From Numida meleagris (lineage: Eukaryota > Chordata > Aves > Galliformes > Numididae), in the NCBI RefSeq assembly GCF_002078875.1, contig NC_034412.1, forward strand, positions 31,561,557-31,625,556: 64,000 nt of DNA. The letters run 5' to 3'. How positions within the stretch are numbered: the stretch's first letter is position 1; every line of letters begins with the position of its first letter. Position numbers and translations under genes: made by a program. The notes beneath the pieces are model-generated. The model worked only from the letters and a program-made list of their open reading frames with translations. It was not told the DNA's origin and searched no databases. Of this stretch, positions 13,037 to 26,040 are shown in pieces.

Positions 13037-15445
13037 ACTGTATGGACTACTACTATGTAAGTAGATGAATGAGAAGTGCTATCTTACAAACATTTTCCAC
13101 ATTCTTAATAATGAAATATGACTTGTTATTCCTAATAAAGAGCTATTAGTTATTTCCAGTAATTACATTTTTTTTCAGTTCTTTTGAAAGCTACACACTA
13201 AGTGAAAAAAAAAAAGTACAATTAATTTATATTAAAAAGTAAAATAGACAGTCCAAAGCTCAATGAATACATTGGGATTATATGACTTCATTTGGTTTTA
13301 TATCAGCCTTTGAAATACAAATAGTTTAAGAAAAACTACGGAAAGTTTTAAAATACACATACATACACAAATATATTGCTTTATGAATGTTGACATGCCC
13401 TATCCATATTCCATGGGGAAAAAATGAATATGAGAAACTAAGAATCGTGATTGCCTTCAAAGTGCACAAGAAGTAACAAATCACATAAATGGCCCTTATC
13501 TCTGCAGACTATTGAAATCTCCAGGAACAGAAAAAAATCTTGACTTCTCTTTGCATGAGAAACCTAAAATGAATGTTATTCATATTCCGACAAAGGTGAG
13601 CAATTATAATTAATTCTTTCACCATATCTTTCTTGCTGATAAGAATGTGCCTGGGGAGTCAGAGAAACCTGTTTCTTTCTAGGTATAAAACAAAATGTCT
13701 GGGAAAGACTAACCTTCTCCGCTATCAAAAATGCCAGCAATATCGTGGCATTAGTATGTTGTCATTCCAGATAGACAAATAAATAGGCTGTTAAACAGGT
13801 AAATGCATAACAAAATTTGTTTTGGATCTCTGCTGTTATAAACACAATTTACTGGTAGGCAAAATATAGGCTTAATTTTTAATCTGGGGAGAGCAAGATA
13901 AAAAAATAATATGCATGGCTGGAAACATTGGATTGTATACACCTTAATCAACTTCACTGGAGAGATCTCTGAGCAAGAAAATACTGCACACCTATTCTGA
14001 GCAATTGTTTTGTTTTTGCTGGCACTGAAACTTATGTAGGAATTTTTTCCGTGGTGGGGATTTTAAGAAAATATTGATTTAACTTTCTAGTGCTATTCCT
14101 ATTAATTTCATGGAGCTTAAATTCTCCTTGGCTAAGACTATTTTATTTATTTCTTCTTTTAAAATGAAATGTGTCTTTGGCCAAAACCCAAGCACAATTA
14201 TAATGTTACAGTACTAGAACTATTTTCTTTCTTAAGTAATTTTTTTCCCAAAAAACAATTAGTTCAAAATGCATCCCAATTACAACATACTTAAATATAT
14301 ATGTCAGTTACTGACTTATCACAGCTCTGAATCAATATATTATATAATTCCATAAAGAAAGAATATGAAAAAACTTTTAGGGTCCCCTGAATTCAATGTA
14401 AAGATAACAATATCATGTAGATCAGATGTTGACTGTTGCAATAGTACGATGTAGTCCAAAGAGAATCTCCAGTAGCCAAGACCAAAAGGCCTTTGGGCTT
14501 CAGATACAAGTACCTAAAACTCTTCTCTATCACTAGCTGACATCTAGGATGAAAATGTCACATGCTAGCAGAGTATTATTTCCCTGTTCAATGACATCAA
14601 ATAACTAGCTGAATGTTTAAATAGTCACTCTGCAGAATTTTTTTTTCAAATGGAGTAGCACAAAAGGAATTGAATGGCTTAAACATCAAGAACTATTTGG
14701 CAAAACAAAAGAATAAAAAAATCCAACATGTACTTGTTTTATCCCCCTAAACAACATTGCTAATGTAACAAAACTTGTGTTCTATCCTAATGAACGTATG
14801 TGTAAATACTCCACATTTCTGAGAAAAATATGGTAATTAATGAGACAGGTAGTTAGATGGTCCTAGCAGTTATTTCAGCTTTTTCCATTCTCTTTCTGTT
14901 CCACAGTTTTTGCCTCCATTGGGTTTTGAATAAGGCTAATCAAATGGACAATTGTGTTGCAATTATATCAGATGAAATCCATAAATAATATTGAGACATG
15001 CTGGTTTCTGGACATTAATAATAATATTTGTCTGGGTCCTGTTACATAATAATCTTCAGTACTATAAATTTATTATTTAGAAATAAATGTATTTTTTTGT
15101 CCCAAGGATAAGCCTTTCAGATTTGCTTTAACCGTACTGTCAAGGGAAAACCTGAGTTCCAAACATCAAGAAGTAGGGTTTCAATATTTAAAGATAAGGA
15201 AATTCAATTAGACTAGAAACATGGAGTGGATTTCTTAGATATTATTTTTCCTCTTGCTTGGAAAACATTCTGAATTCAAAAATCTCCCTTTTCATCAGAC
15301 CTGAGTAGATTTTACACACGTTTAAGTAAGGGCACTATACAGGATTATGCTAAAGAGAGAAAAACTGCAAGGGGATATAAACTGGAAGTGTGGATGAGTT
15401 AAGAGTGAAGCAGTGCTATCCCTCCTGTAATCATAGAGTTCTCCT

Positions 15446-15488
<43 letters not shown>

Positions 15489-18400
15489 TGTTTTTTTTTT
15501 TTTTTTTTTTTTTTTTTTTCAAATATACAGCTGTCTTTCTGCAAGGATATTCAGCCTTTAAGCAAAGAGTGGGTGATTATGTATGGGAGAGGCACACAGA
15601 GGGAAGAGCATGGAAGACAGGCAGTGTGGGAAGAAAGAGCAGATAGGAAAGGAAGCATGTACAAAATTAAGTTAAAGTACGCAGAGTGAAAAATGAATCA
15701 TAGGCTGAAAAAAAAAGATACAAAAAATAAAAGATGGGAAATTCTTCTACAACTATTCCTACATACCATATATGGGTAGTTCTCCAGCACTTGTATGAAG
15801 TTAAGGACAGATTTTGCTTTCCACTCAGCTGGAATAATAGGAATTTTCAATTTCAAATTTATTATTCCTTCACAAAAGAGAAATTAATTTCAAACAGAAA
15901 AAAAAAAAGATAATTTTGTTAACTCAAACTGCTATCACAGTAACCATTAACAGGGGCAACTAAAGTGAGACAGTATTTGAAGAAAGTTATCAAGTGGATT
16001 CCTAAAAGAAAAAAAATCTGCCTATTCTTTCTTCTCTCCTCCAGGTAATCAGCCCGTGTAGTACCTTTCTGAATTCTGGATCAGGCTAATTCCACATGAT
16101 GACAGCCAGTGGCTACATGCTGACAAATGTTGACAAGAGTACAACTTACACAGAAATAACGTGGAGTTTCTTGTCAGTACCAAAGCAAGAGTTTTTAGTT
16201 GAAGCCAGTATCTGCCTATGGTGCCAGAGAACAAGCACCCAGCACCCTCAGCACATTTAACATTGATTCTTTTTACATGTCACATCACTAAATCAAAGTT
16301 GCTTAGTGGTTGCCGAATGTTAGCTCATGAAGCTGAAGGAATTAGTGAGCAGTCTCAGAAAAGAAAATAATCTCAGAGAGGAATATATGAATAAGATAGT
16401 ATCTACTGTCTTTGTTAAATAGAGTGTGGTATTGCTGAAGCACCTCTATTTGTTATGTCTTGAAGGATGTTTTTAGTTTTAGAATATTCAAGAAAACCTG
16501 GGATGCTGTTTTCTTACCTACTGCTGATCCTTCCACAAGCAAAGGCTTGCAACGCTGATAACAAGGTAAGATTTTTCCTAGAACCAAGAAGTGAAGACTG
16601 GCTCCCTAAGCATGCTATGGAAAACATGCATCTGCAAGTTGAAATTGAGTTTTCAATAACTGACATGCCTACAGTAGCCTTTTAATGCACTGTGACCAAA
16701 AGACAAGCAATTTCAAGTGCAACACCTAATCAGCCAATAATTAATATAACCCCTTAGAGATTTCCAATTAACCTCACTTCCTGATTTAATACAGTAAAAA
16801 TGATATAATTTGTTTTTGAAAACCACAAAAAACAGTCCTAATATTGACCCAGATTCAAAGGTGCAGAACAAAACAGGTAGTGAGAGAGAGATAAATAAAT
16901 GACTCAGTGAAAAGGCACAATATACATTTGTTTTCTGCTTTTTTTTCTTCTTTTTAAACAACATTTTGGAAATAAAAAAAAAAGCTGTTATTTGCTAATA
17001 CTGAACCAAAAATATATACACAATAACATCAGTTTATTTTATTGAGTGAACAAGTAGTCACCATTAAGCAGATTTATGGTTTGGGGAATCTTTTTATTGT
17101 GCATCTCTGTGGAAATATCTCTCTTCAAGATAAAGCAGCACTTCAGCTACACAAGGAGTATATAAAGGAACTGCTCTATAAAACCATTTGGCATATACTC
17201 TGCTTTTAGATTTGCACAAGGAAAACCACAAGAGATAGCTATAACTTAAATCAGCTCTTGAACTATTTGCGTTCTGAAAACCATTGTGGTATGCTACACG
17301 TTGATGAGGAAACACCACCTCGCATTTCAAACCTTGGGATATAAATTTGGTGTACCATTCAAGTGGGTATCTGTTCCTCTGAACTTATCCCTGGGGAAAA
17401 GACACAAGCACTGAGCTGGTGAGGCTTTAGGAAGCTGAGGGTAGAGGCTGCAGCAGGGAGTGTAGGGAACGTAGGGAGCATGGGGATTCATTTTGAAAGC
17501 CTGTTTACAGATCATGAGAGCAGTAAAAAAAGTTAATTTGGCTTCAGTGTCACTAATTTTAAGTGCAGCCAGAAGGAACTGAGTGTTCTTGGCTCCCATA
17601 TAATTGGCTTTATAATCAGTGGGTTTGGAATAAGATGATAATTGACCACATTTAATCACAACACTTTTTAAAAGAAAACACTCCTATTAGGCAAGGTCTT
17701 GTCTTTAAAGTTTGTCTTCCAAATATCTTAATGAATACTAGACATAGTTTTTCCACTTACACAAATGTCAACCTAAATAATTCTACAAAATATCTGACCC
17801 AAGGAACAGAATTTTCAACCTAATCAGGAGTAATGAGATGAGGATGCAAAAGGGAGAGAGAGCTCCATCAGAAGACAAAGGCAAATATCAGCATAACTGT
17901 ACCCTGGCTTGGGGTGTAGGTTGCACATATCCAAGTGGCTTCAGCCAGGCTCCTTTTTGGGCATGAGCTGGTGTCCCGCAGTGCCCATCACCTGAGAGCC
18001 AATGGGCTGCTGCCAGTGTCAGGCAGGCATCCATCTCCTTGTATCTACGGATTTTAGGCTGGTATATATGTCATGAGGTAGCCCACTAGCGTGTTTTTAA
18101 ATATCAGGTCTGTGTATATCCACAGCCTAAGAAATACAACAAAGCAAAGACAGTTGTGGCTATATTCAGAACCGAACTACAATCCAATTCTTACAAATAA
18201 ACAATATTTCTTCAACTCCACTATGGAATGAAGCAAAGGTTTTAAACATAGTCACGAATGACTTTCCCGCTTTTTTCATCCCTGAATACATTTTTTAAGT
18301 CTAGGATGGTTTCAGAAATGGTCAGATGTATTGGATTTCTGAACAGTCACACCAACCAGACTGTCTTAGAAGCAGACCATAGGCAGAATAACTAGTTGAG

Positions 18401-18520
18401 GGAAAATTAAATAATTTAGAATAGAAATGCAGCATGTCATCATCTCAGTGAGTAATCTGCCAAATGTCAGCCTGTGGAGATCAGATTCTGTTTAAGCGTG
18501 TGAAAAGTCCTCTCTATATA
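13037..18520. other. AT-rich unique sequence with a long poly-T tract
   Basis: No gene recognised. It contains a 72-base T tract (15448-15519) and a short signal-peptide-like open stretch followed by a donor-like GTAAGA near 16565, both treated separately. GC content rises locally at 17,900-18,060 without any coding signal. Confidence 0.6.
15448..15519. repeat. Poly-T / poly-A homopolymer tract
   Basis: About 69 thymines interrupted once by GTG at 15488-15490. It could be an expanded poly-A tail read from the other strand, but no retrocopy body is recognisable on either side. The length is prone to assembly error. Confidence 0.95.
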
Positions 18521-18728
18521 GCACAGAATTGCAGGGGTTGGAAGGGACCTCAAGAGATCATCGAGTCCAATCCCCCTGCAGGTTCCCTACAATAGGTCGC
18601 ACAGATAGATGTTCAGGTGGGTATTGAATATCTCCATAGAAGGAGACTCCATAGCCTCTCTGGGCAACTTGCTTCAGTCCTCCATCACTCTTATCGTAAA
18701 GTTCTTCCACATGTTTGTATGGAACTTC
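18521..18728 (-). mobile_element. CR1 LINE, 3' part (left of a solo LTR)
   Basis: CR1 tail on the minus strand. In plus-strand reading it runs from the GGTTGGAAGGGACCTC block to the TGGAACTTC block. The copy resumes at 19132 after a 403-base LTR insertion, and together the two parts form one CR1 insertion that predates the LTR. Confidence 0.9.
18723..18728. repeat. Target-site duplication, left copy (AACTTC)
   Basis: Six bases identical to 19132-19137, directly flanking the TG...CA termini of the solo LTR. Six-base duplications are the length made by alpharetrovirus and betaretrovirus integrases. Confidence 0.93.
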
Positions 18729-19131
18729 TGTTGTATTAGGTGAAAAACGGGGTGTTCGGGATGTAACGTGGAAGGTCCTTCCCCATTTCGCTTGCTATTG
18801 GTTGACCTACTTACTTGAACCTGTGATGTAAGAAGGAGAGGCTGTACCTCTTTGTTTTGATAACAAACTACAAGACCACCCCGTATATGGGTTTTCGGAA
18901 GTGGGTGGAAAGAGCGCGATATTCAATATGATTGGCCAGTAGCCCGCGTGAGCTTCTGGAATAGTCTAGTAAAAGATAAGAAATACTATATAGTTCTGTA
19001 ACTTTTACCAATAAATGCCATTTTGCTGTTCATCATATTGGTGCCTGTATGCAGTATTTGGCCTGGACCAGACTTTTGGTCTCAGCGTGAGAGGACGAAA
19101 TACAGAGGGTTGTAGCCTGCGTTCAGCTACA
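18729..19131 (+). mobile_element. Solo LTR of an alpharetrovirus-like ERV (copy A)
   Basis: A 403-base element beginning TGTTG and ending CTACA, bounded by the 6-base duplication AACTTC. It carries ATTGG (inverted CCAAT) boxes near 18797 and 18931, a TATA-like element in TACTATATAG near 18984-18993, and AATAAA at 19010-19015. The AATAAA is followed by GCCATTTTGC and a CATATTGGTG block. The order TATA, about 20 nt, AATAAA, GCCATTTT, ATTGGTG is the U3/R layout of avian leukosis-type LTRs. No internal viral sequence remains, so this is the product of LTR-LTR recombination. The orientation is read from the promoter and poly(A) signals. It sits inside a CR1 copy. Confidence 0.93.
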
Positions 19132-19300
19132 AACTTCTATTGTTCAAGTTTTAGATCATTGCTCCTTGTCCTATTGCTATGCACCACCGAGAAGAGCCTG
19201 GACTCATCTACTTGCCTCCCACCTCCCTTCAGATATTTATAAACATTTATCAGATGTCTCAGTCATCTTCAGAACCACTTTACATCTGACTTTCTAGCTG
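19132..19300 (-). mobile_element. CR1 LINE, continuation right of solo LTR
   Basis: Begins with the right copy of the duplication (AACTTC, 19132-19137). It continues the interrupted CR1 with the CTCCTTGTCCTATTG block and the CCCTTCAGATATTTATAAACAT block before similarity fades near 19,300. Confidence 0.85.
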
Positions 19301-22300
19301 TTTAAATCTTTGTGCTTGCTGATTTCTGCCTGTCCAAATAAACCCCGATAAATAACTTGGGTGAGCTCTTCATTTCTGAGAATTTAGAAACTTTTAGATG
19401 AAATGAAAATGTATGTTTTTGATAGGACACATTTATTATTTGAGCTTCTCTCCAATATATGCAGATTCTGAGAATACTTTTCCCAAGGAAGGTTACATAC
19501 TGTCAAGTTGTCTGAAGCTGTGCAGTGAGTAGACTTGGCTGAAGTTAAACTGGAAGAATTCAAGGTCTGAGGTTGAGTTCTCATGCTGACAAATTTCTTG
19601 GACCCAGTGGAAATGAATTCTACCTGAGATATCACTTTCAACATGTCTTAATTGCTTGCTGTTATGTTCTGGAAAAAGTCTTCAACAAAGAAAAGATTTC
19701 AAAAGCATTTTAAAACCTATTTTGAAATATTTTTCAATTGCTCAGTTTTTTTTGCAGGACTGGGAGGAAAAACTGCTCTTAATATTGTTTCTCATCATGT
19801 CCTTCTGCGGAGAAATAATCGCTTCTTCCCTCTTGAATGCAACTGCTCTGTGGCAGGACTTTTGCAAATGCTAAATTAACGTCCAGTTTTGATTCATTGT
19901 TATTCATTCAGAGTCAATTGTTATACTGTATCCAAATACATATTAATGGTAATAGGTAGACTGATGACTCAGCAGACTCATTTTTTATATGTACTGTAGG
20001 CTGAAGATGCAAATAATGTACTTCTAAAACTGACGTCATCTTTTATATATTGATTCTACACAAGAAGATAGAAGTACTTTCCCAATGTAGTAAAAAACAG
20101 ATTATATTTGCTTTAAAAAAATGTCCATACCACCTGTGTATTTGTGTTCAAGTAAATCAGTTTAGTAGCAGAAATATTTGCTGACATGTACTAATTCAAT
20201 GTGGACAGTTACTTTAAAATAGACATTTAATCATTCAAAATAGTTAATTGTGGTAACACAAGGAAACTGATTCCAAGCTCAGTGTTCATCCAATCACAAA
20301 AAGAATACTTGTACATACAGTCCAAACACCTGAAACATAAATATGACCAGTGAATGCCTTGCAAGTTTGGTACTAATCAATGAATTTCTGCAGTGCTTGA
20401 ATTTTAAACTGAGAAAACCACAAACAGAGCATGAGTAACATGGAACACATGCACACACAAAGGTAATGCACCCAGAATAATGAAGGACTCACCCATTTTC
20501 TCAGAAATAGTAGTTTTCTGGTGTTCCTGTCAATCAACTTTTAGACAATCTATTCTGGGTACACAAATTAACATTTTTCATTCTTTAATGAATTCCACAG
20601 TATTAACAGCATGTTCTAGATCATCTTGGTGGCACACGGTGATTTCAGACTTACCAGGAAGAGCAGCTGAGATACTGTCTTCAGTTTTTAATGGGAAGGT
20701 ATTTTGGCAATTGGATGAAACACTGCAGGACACATGAAAGTGGCCTGATGTTATTGGCTGGTGATAGCTTTCTCTTCAGAGATTGATTCTTTTTCATTAC
20801 ATTTCTGGCTGAGTGCAGGTGTACGGAATAATAGCCCATGGCGTCAAACAGGAAGATGAAACTCAATAAAAACTGGGGATGAGAAAGGAAATTCATTTTT
20901 AGTTTATGTTAGTTGTTGCTACTGTGAGCACAATGACATGCTTTTACCACATAAGAGCAGAAGAAGGCAACATGTAAAGCTTGCTCCCTGTCTATGCAAT
21001 GTGTGAAGTATATTTTTATACATAAACATACACTTCTTATTCCATATATGTTTGTGTGAAGGAAGGAAGAACTGCTTTGGGTGGTGCAGCACACACTGCT
21101 CATCTGTTTCATGTGAAGTGGAGAGATGGGCATTTGAGAGTTTTTTAGACTCAATACTTGGTTATTGCATTCAACTCAATAAAATGCTTACCTACACAAG
21201 GACCTACAGCTTCAATATGAAAGAGGTAACAAGATAATTCTGCAGTATAAAGCATTCCTTGATGTCTGAAAGGTAGAACTTCCCCAGCACAGGTCACTGC
21301 AAAAGGACACGAGGAGCACCACACTGCAACACAAGATCATGTGATCCCACCAAAGCTTATTTCTACATTCCCCTCCAGACTACTTACTTTTATTAGAAAT
21401 ATGTATTACACCCCCCCAGCCCNNNNNNNNNNNNNNNNNNNNNNNNNNNNGTTGTGTGACTGAAAAGCAAACTAAGAACTTTCTTTTGCACTACAAAGTA
21501 CTGAAAGTTTTGGCAGGACAGATTTTCTGTAGGCCTGAATGTAGATTTGAATTATATTTAAACACACTGACCTTCCTGGTCACAGATTGTATGATCCGTA
21601 TCCATGTGGGAGGCAAGAAAAAAGATGATACTGCAAATTTAAAGGCTTCTGAGAACCTATCCTTTATTTCTCTCAGTTTCTGTGGTAAAATAAAAATAAT
21701 AAAAGTAAAAATTCTCCCTACCTGAAATTCTACCCTCTTATTATCGTGCCAATAAATAAATGCAGTCTTTTAAAAAATCTGAGATAACATTTAATTTCCT
21801 CTCTTGAATGTAATTACACAGAATAAACATCTCTATGTGAAACTATTACAAGATGGTCTTTATTCCCTCTTATAACAGTATGTTGATGTATCCATAGAGC
21901 ACCAATATCATATACTGTGCAACTTAATAGTAGACTCAATCCGATTTTTTGTATTGCAAACTGAATTACTTTATTTCTAACTGCATACCAATTATCCTTC
22001 CAAGTATTCAATAAGCAAATAGAGAACAGATTTGTGATTTTTCCACAAGACAACAGAATTCGCTTTACCTACTGATTTTTTAATTACGTTTTACTGCATG
22101 TTCCTTTTCCATATATTTGAGGAGCAATCTTGTCAAAAACTCATTACTTCTCACAGAAAGGAATAATGATATATCTGAAATGGGAATAAAGGACATCTAA
22201 TACTGCTGGAAGATATTTTTATTTTTATTTTAATTTTACTAAGAATTACATAAAAAGAAATTAGCAAAATATTTGATTTTTAATTACAAATAGAAATGCA

Positions 22301-25204
22301 AAATTATGAGAATTAGTAGAAATGGCAATGTTTCAGTGATATTACTGTTAAACTCAGTAACCATAATCCTTTTGTGAAGATACTATGTATTCTCAACAGA
22401 ATCAGAAGTCAGCTTCTTAATGCTGCATGTGAGAACTAGCGAGCCACTCAAACCACCTACAGCAATACAGAGATATAAAATAAATAACATGTATTGTGAA
22501 AAATACATTGTCATTTGGCTTTAGTTTCATAAGCAAGAAACCGTGATAACCCACAGCTATTGTGTGTGTCTATGTACGCAGACAGGAAGAGACGCACACA
22601 TTAATACATTCTGTTCAATGACTTACTTGACAGTCTTTTAAACGTATTTTCTTTTTCTACCTATAGTCACATTTAGACACTTTTGACTGTGCAACCAAGC
22701 TGAATAATGACATGGAACTATCTGAACACGCTGGGAGAACTATGCTTCATTTTGAGCCTCAATTTGCACCTGAATCATATCATTAAACTCTGCAATATCA
22801 CATAGTGTACAAAACTGTCTGTGTTTAATATTGTGAATGTCATTTAGAAATAAAAGGTAAGCAAGGAGACTTCAATAAAAGATAAGAAAACAAAAAAAAA
22901 TAAACTCACTTTTTCCCCATTAAAACCTACTTTCATATATTAAATGCATAACATGTTATTATATTGACACAAGGGTATTAAAAAAAAAGGACAAATATCA
23001 ATTCCTGTGGCAGATACTGATAATGGAAGCTGAACTACTGTCTATAGTATATCTGAATCACTTAGCCTCATCAAAGCCATGGAGGAGTTGAGGGGATAGA
23101 TATGAGTAGCAGAATTGAACACTGAGGACATGAGGACAAATAACCTCACAATGAACCAGAAGGATTTCTGTCCTGTCAAGGAGATCTCAAGAAGCTCTGG
23201 GAGGGATTCAAAAACCTGGCTCTAACTACTACCCTACAAGGGTGCAGCTCTCACTGTGTGGTAGCTGCCAGCACTCTTCCCACGTCTCTGATACCTTACA
23301 ACGTCTGCTGTGGTAGTCGACACCTATATTTTGACAGGCACATCCCCATGATACTAGCAGTGTCCCACACCAAGCAATTCATGCACCTGCGTTATTCTAA
23401 TAATAACTTGGAAGTCAACATTAATTTGTTACTGATTAAGATCTGTAGATGACATGATGCTTGAGGGACGTTCTACTGAAAGACTGGTAAGCACTGAAAA
23501 GGTAGGGAAAAATGCAAATCGGCCAATCATTTAAAAAAAAAACCCAAAACATCAGCCATATGTATACATAAGATAAGTGACTATTTTGGAAAGTGGTAAA
23601 AAACAGTAATTTGGGAATCATGGAAAATAATAAGCAGAAGGTATTGATTTAACAGCCACCAATATTATAAGCAGATCAAAAACTGGGAACTTTTTACATA
23701 TAGAAAGGCTGTTTTTCTCCTGCCTTCTAGCTGAGTCTGAAACATCCCTCCAGAGGGGTTACTTCTCAATAGTTACAGACTCTACATCCACCTGTATCAC
23801 AACAAATTTAATCCGTACATAACAAAAAGTGCCAGGAACTTTGTCTTTGCAAGTATTTTCATAATGATAAGACTGCTTCTCCTGTGCCAAGAAAAACTTG
23901 CTCTTTGCCCCCAGAATATTTAATAAGAAATGGTACTGAAATAAGGTCAACTTAGGCTTGGGGCCAATTGTGAAGAAAAAAAGTCTCTGAATATGTTAAC
24001 TTTTTATGTCAGGCTCCTTTCTCTGGAATAGCCCAAGTTAAATCCCAAGATCCAAACGCATCAGCATTTGTAGGTTTCAAGATGAATATCAGCATATCAC
24101 AGCTCAGGAATGTTTCTTACTACAGAGAAACTTCAGTTTGTATCTGAGCTGTTCATAAAGCTCTATGCAGATTCTCCCCTCATTTCTCTTAAACCATCTC
24201 CATGGATATGAAATAGGCTGTAGGATTAGAAAGTCATTTCATCAGAATCCTTGGGCTGGAACAGAAGCTCCACTTGTCTGTAAGGTATAAGTTATAAGCA
24301 CATTAATGAACTGGATTTGGCAAATATTTTGTTTATTAATAGAACCAAATGCTGTTCATCTCTATTTCTATTGACATACTCAACAAAATAATACCAAAGG
24401 TAAAATTTTGATTAATAGCATATTTTCTGGATGTAATTAACCACTTTTAAGAAATGCACAAAACCTAAGTACAAGAATGACAGATAAATTTTATGAGTTA
24501 CCTTTATTAATAATAATAATTTGACTCTTCTGACCTCACTGAGTGAACTCTATGTCCAGCCATCTCTCAAGACTGCAAATAGGAATGATTTCCTTTTCTG
24601 CAAGGGCAATGGTCAGATGAGTACATCTAAAATGCAGATACATATTTGGGGGCATGATTTGAACCATTTTCTCATTGTCAGTCAAACAACACAACTATTC
24701 TTATTGTGAAACAAAACCAGATAAATCCTTATAGTACTGGTTCTGCTGACCACTCTCCCGTCTCGCTTCCCAGCTTTGCCACACCAGGGGCTGATAGAAC
24801 AACAAATGTCTAAACTGCACAGGATAGGGGCCATTCTGTATTTTTCTCCATGGCCCATGCTTTCCTGTTCAATTACATACCCACAACTCCTGCTGCCATG
24901 AGCATGAGCTAGAGCTATGTGTGAAAGGTCTCCAGAGCAGCTTATAGCCATGGTCTCTTACAGGCTATTAACCAGGGAACACATCAACAGAAAATAAAGG
25001 TGAAAAGAAATCAAACTGCTGATTCAGTGAGGTGATAATCTAGATATAGAAGGTAAAAAGAGAGAGAGAGTAAAAATAAAATAAAATTCTCTTTATATAT
25101 CTCTGAGTATATGCCAGGTGTGCATGTACGTGTGTGTGCATGGATATATTCAAATGCATATCTAGAGGATTTGCAGGAGACAATTCAAAATGAAACAAAG
25201 ATCC
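19301..25204. other. AT-rich unique sequence, no gene seen
   Basis: No domain, RNA gene or repeat family recognised. A 28-base run of N at 21423-21450 is preceded by a short C-rich stretch. All open frames are below about 90 codons. Confidence 0.6.
21423..21450. other. Assembly gap (28 N)
   Basis: Run of N directly after a C-rich stretch (CCCCCCCAGCCC). Confidence 0.99.
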
Positions 25205-26040
25205 AAATCTCTCTGTGGGGGTAGAGAGGCCCTACAGAGAGATCTGGACAGGCTGGATCTCTGAGCTGAAGCCAGTGGGATGAGGTTCAACAAGACCAAG
25301 TGCCGGGTCCTGCACTTTGGCCACAACAACCCCAGGCAATGCTACAGGCTTGGGGCAGAGTGGCTGGAAAATTGTGTGGAGGAAACGGACCTGGGGGTAT
25401 TAGTTGATGCTCAGCTGAGCATGAGCCAGCAGTGTGCCCAGGTGGCCAAGAAGGCCAATGGCATCCTGGCTTGTATCAGAAATAGTGTTGCCAGTAGGAG
25501 TAGGGAAGTCATTGTCCCTCTGTACTCAGCCCTAGTGAGGCCCCACCTCGAGTACTGTGTCCAGTTTTGGGCCCCTCACTGCAAAAAAGACATTGAGGCC
25601 CTGGAGCGTGTTCAGAGGAGGGTGACGAAGCTGGTGAGGGGTCTGGAGCACAGGCCTTATGAGGAGCAGCTGAGGGAGCTGGGATTGTTCAGTCTGGAGA
25701 AGAGGAGGCTCAGGGGAGACCTTATCGCTCTCTATAACTACCTGAAGGGAGGTTGTAGTGAGCTGGGGGTCAGCCTCTTCTCTCTTGTAACAAATGACAG
25801 GACAAGGGGGAATGGCTTCAAGTTGCACCAGGGGAGATTTAGGCTGGACATTAGGAAAGACTACTTTTCTGAAAGAGTGATCAGGCGCTGGAATGGGCTG
25901 CCCAGGGAGGTGGTGGAGTCACCGTCCCTGAAGGCGTTCAAGAAACGTTTAGATACAGCATTGAGAGACATGGTTTAGTGGGGTTATTGGTGGTAGGTGG
26001 ATGGTTGGACTAGGTGATCTTGTAGGTCTTTTCCAACCAA
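25205..26040 (+). mobile_element. CR1 LINE, 5'-truncated, with an open RT tail
   Basis: The continuous frame 25280-25978 (232 codons) encodes the CR1 reverse-transcriptase C-terminal region. It starts with M-R-F-N-K-T-K-C and goes on to [36 protein letters not shown] and the end L-R-D-M-V. The insertion starts downstream of the F-A-D-D catalytic block, so the open frame cannot encode an active enzyme. The 3' UTR follows, with the GGATGGTTGGACTAGGTGATCTTG block; the terminal octamers are lost. The lack of stops suggests a younger copy than most others in the window. Its consensus differs from the 11.7-13.0 kb copy, suggesting a different CR1 subfamily. Confidence 0.95.
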
